64,000 nt of DNA. Source: Qipengyuania polymorpha. Its GTDB lineage: Bacteria > Pseudomonadota > Alphaproteobacteria > Sphingomonadales > Sphingomonadaceae. Made by a program: the position numbers and the translations under genes. Shown here piece after piece: positions 29,131 through 38,100 of the stretch. Location: the NCBI RefSeq assembly GCF_019711435.1, contig NZ_JAIGNK010000001.1, forward strand, positions 930,001-994,000, in the 5' to 3' direction. Numbering within the stretch: the first letter of the stretch is position 1; each line of letters begins with the position of its first letter. A model generated the notes under the pieces. That model was not told where the DNA came from, searched no databases, and saw nothing but the letters and a program-made list of their open reading frames with translations.

Positions 29131-30396
29131 ATGACCGATCAGACCCTAGACCCGCAGATCCACATCACCACGCTGGGCCAGAACGCCCGCAAGGCTGCAC
29201 AAGGCCTGCTTTCCGCCAGCACCGATGCCAAGAACACGGCGCTGCGCGAGGCCGCCAGGGCGCTGCGCGAAGCAATGCCTGAACTGCTCGAAGCCAATGC
29301 CGAAGACGTGAAGAGCGTCGAAGGCAAGAAGCCCGACAGCTTCATCGACCGCCTCAAGCTGACCGAAGACCGTATCGAGGGCATGGCAGGTGCGCTGGAA
29401 GAAATCGCCGAGTTGCCCGACCCCGTCGGCCGCAGCCTCGCGACCTTCGATCGCCCGAACGGCCTTAAGATTGAACGTGTCGCCGTGCCTATCGGCGTCA
29501 TCGGCATGATTTACGAAAGCCGCCCGAACGTGGGCGCGGACGCGAGCGCGCTGTGCCTCAAGAGTGGCAATGCCGTCATCCTGCGCGGTGGCAGCGAGAG
29601 CCGTCATTCGACCCGCGTCATCGTCGATTGCATGCGCAAGGGGCTCGCGGCAGCAGGCCTGCCCGAAGATGCCGTCCAGACCGTCGGCACCACCAATCGC
29701 GAAGCCGTTGCCGCCCTGCTCAAGGCCGATGAATATGTCGACCTCGTCATCCCGCGCGGTGGCCGCGGCCTCGTCGAACTGGTCCGCGACCAGGCGAGTG
29801 TCCCCACCCTCCTCCACCTCGACGGCAATTGCCACAGCTACGTCCACGAGGCAGCTGACCTCGACAAGGCAGCCGAAGTCATCCGCAACGCCAAGCTGCG
29901 CCGCACCGGCGTCTGCGGCGCAACCGAAAGCATCGTGGTCGACCGCGCAGTGGCGAAGGACTTCATCCCCCGCCTCACCTCCATCATGGGCAGCGATTGC
30001 GAATTGCGCGGTGACGAGGAAGCCGTCGCCATCGACAGCAGCATCACGCCTGCAACGCAAGCCGACTGGAACACCGAATATCTCGACCCCATCGCATCGG
30101 TGAAGGTGGTCGATGGTCTCGAACAGGCCATCGACTGGGTGAGCGAACATTCCTCGCATCACACCGACGCCATCATGACCGAGGACGATGCAGCGGCGAA
30201 GCAGTTCATGACCAGCATCGACAGCGCGATCGTCATGCGCAACGCCAGCACGCAGTTTGCCGACGGCGGCGAGTTCGGCATGGGCGCGGAAATCGGCATT
30301 GCCACCGGCAAGATGCACGCCCGCGGTCCGGTCGGTCTCGAGCAGCTGTGCAGCTTCAAATACCTCGTCCACGGCGACGGCCAGACGCGCCCTTGA
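29131..30396 (+). CDS. proA: Glutamate-5-semialdehyde dehydrogenase (gamma-glutamyl phosphate reductase)
   Basis: 421 aa, full length. It reduces gamma-glutamyl phosphate to glutamate semialdehyde with NADPH, the second step of proline synthesis. The catalytic cysteine lies in [14 protein letters not shown]. Other family segments are [26 protein letters not shown] and [15 protein letters not shown]. It follows proC by 43 bases with a good ribosome site (AGAGAGAA). With proB next door all three enzymes of the pathway are encoded together. Confidence 0.97.
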   Translation: MTDQTLDPQIHITTLGQNARKAAQGLLSASTDAKNTALREAARALREAMPELLEANAEDVKSVEGKKPDSFIDRLKLTEDRIEGMAGALEEIAELPDPVGRSLATFDRPNGLKIERVAVPIGVIGMIYESRPNVGADASALCLKSGNAVILRGGSESRHSTRVIVDCMRKGLAAAGLPEDAVQTVGTTNREAVAALLKADEYVDLVIPRGGRGLVELVRDQASVPTLLHLDGNCHSYVHEAADLDKAAEVIRNAKLRRTGVCGATESIVVDRAVAKDFIPRLTSIMGSDCELRGDEEAVAIDSSITPATQADWNTEYLDPIASVKVVDGLEQAIDWVSEHSSHHTDAIMTEDDAAAKQFMTSIDSAIVMRNASTQFADGGEFGMGAEIGIATGKMHARGPVGLEQLCSFKYLVHGDGQTRP

Positions 30397-30410
30397 TAGC
30401 CTGAATAAGA

Positions 30411-30443
30411 GCTCCAGTAGGCGGTTCAAAACCCTACCGGAGC
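30411..30443 (+). terminator. Hairpin after proA
   Basis: GCTCCAGTAGG (30411-30421) pairs with 30433-30443 with one mismatch and an 11-base loop. It starts 15 bases after the proA stop and lacks a T-run, so it may be a weak or Rho-assisted end, or a processing stem. Confidence 0.4.
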
Positions 30444-30550
30444 ATTAACTCAGCAATGGGTAACTTCCCTTAACCCGCCCCTCCCTAGCGATGGCGCAGG
30501 ACATCCCACCCGGCGAGCCGAAACCAAGCGGGAGGGCAACAGGGGAAAAC

Positions 30551-30727
30551 ATGACCAAGCTTTCACGCTTCACCGCGCTGTTGCGCGACGAGCAGGGTGC
30601 CACAGCTATCGAATACGGCCTCGTTGCAGCCTTGATTGCAGTGGCTGCCATCATTGCCTTCCAGACGCTCGGCCTCAATCTGGTCGACGTCTTCAATTCA
30701 ATCACAGAGGCGATGGCAGGGGGCTGA
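30551..30727 (+). CDS. Flp family type IVb pilin, single gene
   Basis: 58 aa from the ATG at 30551, preceded by AGGGGAAA. The prepilin signature is clear: a basic leader, then GATAIEYGLVAALIAVAAII with the conserved Glu five residues into the mature part, then a hydrophobic helix and a short tail. Flp pilins are processed by a dedicated prepilin peptidase and assembled by the Tad machinery for surface attachment. No tad or cpa genes are near, so assembly genes must lie elsewhere if the pilin is used. Confidence 0.88.
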   Translation: MTKLSRFTALLRDEQGATAIEYGLVAALIAVAAIIAFQTLGLNLVDVFNSITEAMAGG

Positions 30728-30750
30728 CGAGCACTCGCAACAGAAACAAA

Positions 30751-30787
30751 AAAGGCCCGCTCGGATTTCTCGTCCAAGCGGGCCTTT
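30751..30787. terminator. Bidirectional terminator between flp and the lipoxygenase gene
   Basis: Perfect 11-bp stem AAAGGCCCGCT (30751-30761) with 30777-30787 and a 15-base loop. On the minus strand it ends in a long T-run (complement of the A-tract at 30747-30753), which strongly suits the lipoxygenase transcript. On the plus strand it ends CCTTTCCTT, weaker but usable for the pilin. Confidence 0.8.
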
Positions 30788-30800
30788 CCTTGCATGCAGG

Positions 30801-32753
30801 TCAGATGTTCGTGCTGCTCGGGATGAGGCTGGGCAGCAGGAAGGTATAGGGCCGGCGGCGCTCGGCATTGCGCGCGACAATCTGCTCTTCGACATTCGCC
30901 AAAGCTGCCTGGAAGCGCGCCAGCGGCCCCTCCTCGCCGATGATTTTGGGGTCCTGGAACCACTGCGGATAGGGATATTGCGGCGAGAGATAGGTGCCGA
31001 GCGGACGGTAATAGAGCGAACCAAGCAGGTAGAGCGTTTTGAGCTGCTCCAGCGCCAAGGCCTCGGGCGCCATCATGGCGAGCCACTCGGGCTTGGTATT
31101 GCCGTTCTCGTTATCCGGTGCCGCCTGCCACAGCGCGCCTGTCACAGCGGGCGCATATTCCATGATGGCTTTCTGCGGGAAGTTCACCGAGGCATGCTGC
31201 GCGCTGGCGGTGAAGATAGTCATGGTAACGAGGTCGATGACATCCTGGATGGTGGCGGGCGCGGTGAAGCCCTTGAGCTTGCCGCTTGAAACGATCGACT
31301 GCGCCCAGGCCTGCAACTCGGTGTCGCCCGTGACATCGCCATCCTGCGAATAATAGGTCCGTACGTATTCGCCGACCCATGTCTCGATAGCGCCCCACAC
31401 CAGCAACCCGTCGTCGCGATAGGGATAATTGGCGAGCGGCGTATCCGCCCCCACGCCGCGCGCCGCGATGTCCTGCGGCAGCATGCTTTTGGCGAAATCG
31501 AAACTCAGCCGCGCTTCGACTGCCGCCTTCTGGCTCGTCGCAATCGTGCCTGCAAAGATATGGTCGATGGGGCCGCCCGGCGTGATGAGACTGGTCGCCG
31601 CCGCCTCGTTGATGAACATGGTGCCTTCGAAATGGCGCACGAGGAGCGCATTGAGCGGGTGGGTCTCGGCAAGGTGGCGATGGGTGGCCACCGCTATCGC
31701 CTCGATGACGAGGTGCGTGCGGGCAAGATGCGCGAAGAGCTCGTGATAGTTGCCGTCGGCCACTTGTACGGCGAGCTTGGCCATTTCCCAGCCCCACGCC
31801 CTGTCACTCTCCATCGTCGGCGTCATCACCGGGCTGGCCGCGTTGGAGGGGTCGCAATTGATGGCGACCGGCACGAGGCTGTCCCCGCCCGGCGGCACGG
31901 CGAAGAGGGCAATCGGGCAGGTCAGGTATTTGGCCAGCCCGTCCCACTCGCCCGGTTCGATAATGGACAGCGGCGAATAGTCGCACTGGAACAGGCGGCC
32001 TTGCTCCAGAGCGGCTTCGAGCGTGTCGCCCGCGACAACCGAGGCGTATTGCTCTGCGGTGACCGCGCAGCCCTGGGGGACTTGCTTCACTGCCTCGATC
32101 AGCACGCTGTTCGGCCCGCCCACGCGCAAATGCGCGAATTCGAGGTCGTCCTGGAAGGTGTAGGCGATGCCGGGTACGGGTATGGACTTGAAGTTGTCGA
32201 GATAGTCCTGCAGCGACCGCGGGTGCTCGGTGCCCAGCGCCGCCTTGGTTGCGCCGCGCAGTTCCAGAATACCTTTAAGCTTCGTTGCGTGGTTCTGAAG
32301 GTCGGCGGTCGCAATCTCGGCTTCGACCATGTGGAGCGCATCAGTCGCGAGGGCGGCAAGCCCCTTGTGTCCGAAAAGATCGCCGGCGATCTTGAGTTCG
32401 AGGGCTTCGACGTCCTTCTCGATGGCGGCGATGACTGCGCGGTCGGCAGCGAGCAGCGCCGTATCGAGGCTCGACAGGCCCTGCTCGATCAGCGCCGCCT
32501 CGACCTCGACCTGGTTCTTCGCCAGTTCGATCACGATTTTCAGCAGTTTCAGCCACCATTCCAGAGACGGTCTCTCGTCCTTTGGCAGGACTTTCACAAC
32601 CGGCACTCCGTCGACCGCCGGAACGCTATCGGTCCACTCGTAGGTAGCCTGGCTAGCCGCAAGCTGGGCGTTCCTTGCAGGCATCTCCGAAGAGGGGGTG
32701 TTCTGGGGAAGCTTCGGAGCGACCGGTGCCTGCTGGGCCATGTGGGAATTCAT
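30801..32753 (-). CDS. Bacterial lipoxygenase
   Basis: 650 aa. Lipoxygenases insert dioxygen into polyunsaturated fatty acids using a non-heme iron. All five expected iron ligands can be placed: H342 and H347 in HELFAHLARTH, H520 and N524 in ASAQHASVNF, and the C-terminal isoleucine I650 (STNI). The stretch VATHRHLAETHPLNALLVRH aligns with the conserved core of plant enzymes (VIATHRHLSVLHPIYKLL in soybean). There is no obvious signal peptide, unlike the secreted Pseudomonas enzyme, so it may be cytosolic or use another export route. It is monocistronic with its own terminator. Product specificity cannot be read from sequence. Confidence 0.92.
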   Translation of the reverse strand: MNSHMAQQAPVAPKLPQNTPSSEMPARNAQLAASQATYEWTDSVPAVDGVPVVKVLPKDERPSLEWWLKLLKIVIELAKNQVEVEAALIEQGLSSLDTALLAADRAVIAAIEKDVEALELKIAGDLFGHKGLAALATDALHMVEAEIATADLQNHATKLKGILELRGATKAALGTEHPRSLQDYLDNFKSIPVPGIAYTFQDDLEFAHLRVGGPNSVLIEAVKQVPQGCAVTAEQYASVVAGDTLEAALEQGRLFQCDYSPLSIIEPGEWDGLAKYLTCPIALFAVPPGGDSLVPVAINCDPSNAASPVMTPTMESDRAWGWEMAKLAVQVADGNYHELFAHLARTHLVIEAIAVATHRHLAETHPLNALLVRHFEGTMFINEAAATSLITPGGPIDHIFAGTIATSQKAAVEARLSFDFAKSMLPQDIAARGVGADTPLANYPYRDDGLLVWGAIETWVGEYVRTYYSQDGDVTGDTELQAWAQSIVSSGKLKGFTAPATIQDVIDLVTMTIFTASAQHASVNFPQKAIMEYAPAVTGALWQAAPDNENGNTKPEWLAMMAPEALALEQLKTLYLLGSLYYRPLGTYLSPQYPYPQWFQDPKIIGEEGPLARFQAALANVEEQIVARNAERRRPYTFLLPSLIPSSTNI

Positions 32754-32881
32754 CCGTGATTGTTGACTTCAGTGCTCCGCTAACTCGACAAGGGTTAACG
32801 GGCCGCTTAGTAACTGGAAGAAATCGCCAACAAACGACTTGTTTAAGGGTTGTTTAGGCGTTGGGGGACTATCGAATACTC

Positions 32882-34060
32882 ATGAGCAGGTTCAGCAACT
32901 TCTTGCGCGATGTCGCGATTCCCGATTTGCCGCACGATGTGCGCGTGGATTACGTGGTCGCTGCCGCCAGCCAAGTGCAGAAGCAGGCTCGCATGCTGTT
33001 CGTCGCACTGCTCATCACCACGCCTTTTGCCGTAATGATCACGCCCGAAAGCGCGGGTCCGTTCGTGAAGTGGGTCCTGCCCGTCGCAATGGCGCTTTAT
33101 TGCCTCACCGGGATTGTGCAGCTGCGCAAGGACAACCAGTTCGCCACCAAGCCGTGGCGCGCGGAAAAATTCATCATCGAGAGCTGGCTCTCCTCGCTCA
33201 TCGGTGCGCTCATCTGCACCGTGTGGACCATCGCCGCCTTCCTCAGCGTCGAGGGGACCGAGCGGCTGCACTTCCCCGTCATGCTGGTGATGGGCTCGCT
33301 CGCCACCGCCTATTGCGTCGCCAGCATCCGTGCGGCGGCCGCGATGCACCTCCTTATCGACATCGTCCCGATTTCCGCGCTGCTGATTTTCACCGGTTCG
33401 GTTCTGGACATCGCTGCTGCGGTCAGCCTCGGCCTCGCTGGCCTGTTCCAGTGGCGGATGATCAACGTCCACCACAACCAGGTGGTCGAGCTGCTGCTAT
33501 TGAAGCGCAAGAGCCAGACGCTGGCGCTGACCGACCCGCTCACCGGCCTGCTCAACCGCCGCGCGCTGCTCGACTTTGCCGAGGCGCTGGGCGGCGATGC
33601 GCCGTCTCGCCTGCTGCTCATCGATATCGACCGGTTCAAGACCATCAACGACACCCACGGCCACGATATGGGCGACACGGTGCTGCAGGAAGTCGCCCGC
33701 CTTATCGACAGCCACGCCGGCAACAATGTCAGCTCCGCGCGCCTCGGCGGCGAGGAATTCGCACTGCTCGGCACGCGCGAGGATTTGCCTGCGGGCAAGG
33801 CCGCCCAGCTACTCGCCGAAATCCGCGAGGCCGCCATGCCCCACGGCGGGCAGGTCACCGTCAGCATCGGCATCGCCGAGGGCACCCTGGAAGACGACCG
33901 CGCCTGGCGCACCCTCTACCGCGTGGCCGACGACGCGCTCTACGAAGCCAAGCGCCAGGGCCGCGACCGCTTCGTCCACGCCGGCGACCTCGAAACCGCA
34001 GCAGACCCCCGCCGCCGCTCGGAAGATGCTTCACCCGAGACTCCGCGCAACGTAGCGTAG
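32882..34060 (+). CDS. Membrane-bound diguanylate cyclase (GGDEF)
   Basis: 392 aa from the ATG at 32882; a TTG seven codons earlier is possible. The first ~190 residues contain about six transmembrane helices (for example MLFVALLITTPFAVMITP and MHLLIDIVPISALLIF). A C-terminal GGDEF domain follows, with DPLTGLLNRRALL, LLIDIDRFKTINDTHGHDMG and the active-site motif RLGGEEF. It should make c-di-GMP at the inner membrane. There is no RxxD inhibitory site at the usual place before GGEEF. The last ~25 residues are polar and disordered. Confidence 0.9.
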   Translation: MSRFSNFLRDVAIPDLPHDVRVDYVVAAASQVQKQARMLFVALLITTPFAVMITPESAGPFVKWVLPVAMALYCLTGIVQLRKDNQFATKPWRAEKFIIESWLSSLIGALICTVWTIAAFLSVEGTERLHFPVMLVMGSLATAYCVASIRAAAAMHLLIDIVPISALLIFTGSVLDIAAAVSLGLAGLFQWRMINVHHNQVVELLLLKRKSQTLALTDPLTGLLNRRALLDFAEALGGDAPSRLLLIDIDRFKTINDTHGHDMGDTVLQEVARLIDSHAGNNVSSARLGGEEFALLGTREDLPAGKAAQLLAEIREAAMPHGGQVTVSIGIAEGTLEDDRAWRTLYRVADDALYEAKRQGRDRFVHAGDLETAADPRRRSEDASPETPRNVA

Positions 34061-34190
34061 AAACCGGGCCGGCGGAGGCCCGGCGAAGCGAAGCTGACCC
34101 GCAGTAGCGGGTCAACGGCGACCGCCCGCCCGCAGCGGGTGCAGCTTGCTGCACGTCTAGCGAGGACGCGCCCGCGGATGCGGGTGCGAA
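34061..34190. repeat. Cluster of four GC-rich hairpins
   Basis: Four successive inverted repeats lie after the diguanylate cyclase stop: CCGGGCC/GGCCCGG (34064-34083), TGACCCGC-AGTA-GCGGGTCA (34095-34114), GTGCAGC-TT-GCTGCAC (34139-34154), and a 9-bp stem with one G/T pair at 34167-34188. The first may act as a terminator although no T-run follows. Such a dense array is typical of repetitive intergenic elements; no second copy is in the window. Confidence 0.6.
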
Positions 34191-34286
34191 AAACAAGGAC
34201 ACCCCCACCCCCTCCCCTATTCCCCTTTCCTACCGGGCTCCTCCCGCGCCACACCCCCTCGCCGTTTCGCGATTGGGAGCGCCCGC

Positions 34287-35123
34287 ATGTCCGACCAGCC
34301 AGCACCCCTCACCACCCTGCCCGCCTTCACCCCGGTTCCGCGCCTGAAGGACCGCAGCAACGGGTGGAAACCCCACGTCCAGCAAGCCTTCATCGAGGCG
34401 CTGGCCGATACCGGCAGCGTCGCCGCCGCCTGCCGCAAGGTGAACCGCTCCACCCACGGCGCCTACCATTTGCGCCGCCAGCCCGGGGCCGAGGAATTCG
34501 CCGCCGCCTGGGAAGCCGCACTCGATTTCGGGATGAAGCGCGTGGAGGACGTCGCCATGGACCGCGCGCTCAACGGAGTGGAGGTGCCCGTGTACTCCTA
34601 CGGCCAACTCGTCGGCACGCGCATTTCCTATAACGACCGCCTGCTCATGTTCATGCTGAGAAACCGCGCGCCCGAGCGGTTCGGAGAGGGCCGCGCAAAA
34701 GGCATGAACGCCGTCGGCAAGATGGAAATGGAGCGCCTCAAGAAACAGTGGCGAAAGGAGTGGGACGACGAACGGGCCGCCGCCGCAAGGGCCGACCGGG
34801 ACGAGGACGAGGACGCGGTGATCCACTCCATCAACGAGAAGCTGTCGAAGATGGCAGAGCGCCGCCTCCTCGCCATGAGCCCCCGCACCCGCGCCGCCCA
34901 TGACGAATTCCTCCGCTGCCAGCGCGAGGACGAGGAAGCCGGCTACCAATGGTGGAACGACCCGGAACACCCCTCCTATGCCGACGCCCACGCAAGCGAG
35001 GACGACGAGGAAGAGGACGACACCGCCGCCCTACCTCCACCCGACTGGCGCAAGCGCGCTGTGGAGGAGAGCGAGGAAGAGAACCCGCGCTGGCGGGGGA
35101 TCAAGGATGAGGGTTGGGAGTGA
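34287..35123 (+). CDS. Terminase-small-subunit-like / HTH protein
   Basis: 278 aa. The N-terminal ~130 residues resemble the DNA-binding part of phage terminase small subunits: VQQAFIEALADTGSVAAACR followed by a helix-turn-helix-like KVNRSTHGAYHLRR and FGMKRVEDVAMDRALNGVEV. The C-terminal half is highly charged with long acidic runs (for example SEDDEEEDDTAAL). No large terminase or other phage gene is near, so this may be a domesticated protein or a phage remnant. Composition is GC-rich like the chromosome. It is the left neighbour of the AT-rich reverse transcriptase gene and points toward its 3' end. Confidence 0.6.
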   Translation: MSDQPAPLTTLPAFTPVPRLKDRSNGWKPHVQQAFIEALADTGSVAAACRKVNRSTHGAYHLRRQPGAEEFAAAWEAALDFGMKRVEDVAMDRALNGVEVPVYSYGQLVGTRISYNDRLLMFMLRNRAPERFGEGRAKGMNAVGKMEMERLKKQWRKEWDDERAAAARADRDEDEDAVIHSINEKLSKMAERRLLAMSPRTRAAHDEFLRCQREDEEAGYQWWNDPEHPSYADAHASEDDEEEDDTAALPPPDWRKRAVEESEEENPRWRGIKDEGWE

Positions 35124-35140
35124 CGAGTGTCGAGGCTCAC

Positions 35141-35154
35141 CTATTCCGGAATAG
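35141..35154. repeat. Perfect 14-base palindrome at the end of the reverse transcriptase gene
   Basis: CTATTCCGGAATAG reads identically on both strands and covers the TAG stop and last codons of the reverse transcriptase gene. It may mark the edge of the transferred segment or contribute to transcript ending; no T-run follows. Confidence 0.4.
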
Positions 35155-38100
35155 TCTCACGCTCATCGCTAATTCTGAAATCTTCTGGAGCTGGCTTATA
35201 CTTATCCGAAAGCTCAGGCCAACGCTTTCCCCTACTCTGTTGCTGGCGAAGAATTGTTGGGTCAATTTCGACGACAACTAGCTGATCGTTAAGCCCTCCC
35301 CGAACACGACAAACATCGCGATGGTGAGACTTTTTTGCCGGTCTCCTCACACGACTATCACCGTATCGCAAGTTATTCGAAAGCGCGACGTACGTGTGTA
35401 CATCCAAACTTGCAGAATCGACTAGCGCCGAAAATGTCTCAATGTCTTTATTCCAAGATAGCACAAACAGACAATCTATATGCCCTTGTAGGTGCTTTCG
35501 ATAATTCACATTCTGTAATTCACTACACACCAACACAGAAAAGTTAAAACCATTATGAATATACACTGGCTTCGGATCACTGGCCGGTCGATTCCATTTC
35601 TTCTTGTGGTAGTGCAGTAAGTTTTTCTCCTCACCGGGGGCAGGCTGCGACTTTCTTTGCCGAATTTGCAGTGCGTTCGAGTACCCAAGACGGCGATCGT
35701 CCAGTACAATTACCGCCGAACTTTCAACTAAATTAACTGGATAGTGGTTATAATCTAGGCCGCCAATTAATCCTATATTTCCCTCTCGCAATTTGTTTGT
35801 GATTGTCGACACCCATTTCTCCGGAATGGATAGTTCAGGAAATACGATGTAATCCGGTCTTTCCCTCTCCTTAAGCGCGGCATTAACAATAGAGGCGATT
35901 GCTCGATACCGACGTGGAGACAAGTCCGGCTTGTTTGCTGCAGCCATCGCCCAAGTTTTATCACTAGTCTTGAAGCTTGTTATACCTATTTTAATGGGCC
36001 GCTCTCGCCCGCCATCTTCAATAACAATTTTCTCTGGAGGAGCGATATCGTATGGGCTGCGCGGAATATCACGGCCCAAATGACCGCCCCCGGCACTTGC
36101 CTCGCTGGTCGTGTCCGAACTAACTTCCTTAGCCATGTCATCGGCTAGCGGGCTCCTAATCCAAACTCCCCGAACTGCGCGCGTGTAATCGGCCCACGAA
36201 TGAGCAACCACGATCGGATCACCGAATACACATTCTTCGGGTAGATAAAGCGCAATCTCTTCCGGTGTATACGCCCTTGTCGGAAACAAAAAAGGAATTA
36301 AGGAGTCGTAGGGAATTTTGTCAATTTGACTATTTACTCGACTACATGGCTCAAGTTCGTTTGGCCGGTTCGAATGTTCGAGAAAGCGTCGAAGTAATTC
36401 TTCCTGATCGTATCGACCATAAAGCATGTCCTCTTGCTGCTGCGATGGTGCGTGGCGCTGAGCGTCAAATTTAATGTGGTCCTTATAGGAACGTCGCGCC
36501 CAGTCAGATTCATGCGCTTGCAGCGCGAGCTGCTGAAGCTTCGAGTAGGTTATATCAAGATCTTGCAACAAAGCTTGAAATGCTCGTGCCCGAGGTTCCT
36601 TTTGCGCGATCGAAATTGAGCGGAAAAAAGCTTCGTGAAAATATTTGCGGACCTGCTCTCGCGTTTCTTCCCAAACAGAGTTTCGAGTGTTTCCGCAATC
36701 ATATCCATTCACCGCCATCGTAGATGAGGCGACCGCCTCCTGCAGTTCGAAGATCGCGGATACTGTGCTTCGGTATATGCGCAGGGCTGGTTTCCAGTCC
36801 GACAAAGATATCGCGACGGAAAAGAGGCGGGGCAATCGGTCAAGCTGCTCGAGGATCTTATCGGGTCTAATTACGTGGTTGTGCGCAAAATCGTAGAACC
36901 TTTGACGTTCCACTTCCCAGTCAGCCGGACGAAGGTCTCGAGCTAGGACCTCAATAGAGCGAAGCAAGACTGACCAACCTAAACGCCGCAATGTGAGACC
37001 ATCAGCCCGTCTCAAACTGTCTGCTTCATCAGCTGTGTCACTAGCTGTGAGTGCTTTTGCTGATTGAGTTTGATCCAATTGTTCTGGCAGCGGCATCAAA
37101 CGGCGTTCGCTTGAAACCTCCCGGATTTGAGAAGCGATGCTCGCCAACAGATCGAGGCCGGAAGCACCAGTAAGAAAAAAACACTTTTGCTTCTCGGGTT
37201 TGAAGACCAAAGTAGATTTTTTTCCCCAGGCTGGTAGGTTTAGCCGCACAGCGCCCGAAGATTTGTCTCTCTTCAGAAAGGGAAGTCGAAGTTCAAGCAT
37301 GTGCCACACATCATGCTGGTCATCGAAACCCTCATTATCTTTTAGAACAAGAAAGATGTCATCAACATACCTAGCATAGTAAACCGGAGACACGTGCTCA
37401 GTCATCTCGCGATCAAGGTAAGCGAGAAGTACGTTCGATAGAAGGCGGACGATAGATAGACCGATAGGCAGCCCCCCACAGACATCATCATCCGCGCCCA
37501 ATTCACGTAGTTTAAAGGCGCACAATTCCGACCACTGAGAAAGCGCCGAAACCATTTTCTGATTTAAGTAAGTTTGAAATTCATCCAGTTCTAATTCCAT
37601 ATATCCAAGGAAATCCGGATGAACGGCAAACTTAGGGTCAATACGATGGTAGAAATTGCTGACATCGAGAGTGAGTGCAACCACCCCTTGTTCGCGCTTT
37701 AAACTTTCCTCAATTGCTTCCAGCCCCTCATCGCGCCATTTGCGATAGGGCTGAAAGTACGGTTCGAATGAACCAAGTGCCTCTAAATGATAGTCTCCGA
37801 TACCGTGCCCAAGCGGATCCTGCCGATATCGGCGCAATCGGGAGGCTAATGCGTTCTGACTAAGTTTGGCGTCGAATTTATGACCCACGAGGTTAACCCA
37901 AAGGGCAGAAAGCAAATGGACTTCGACGGAAAAATCGCCGATTATTCGGAACTCAGGCTTCAGTCCGTTTTTTTTCTGCCGATTGAAGGACCGCTTGGTG
38001 TCGGAGAAAAATGTATGCAATTCATGCGAATTGTCATTGGATTTGGCTGATAGTTTCTTGGGAAATATTGCGGGCTCGCCCATACCGCGAGCTAGAACCT

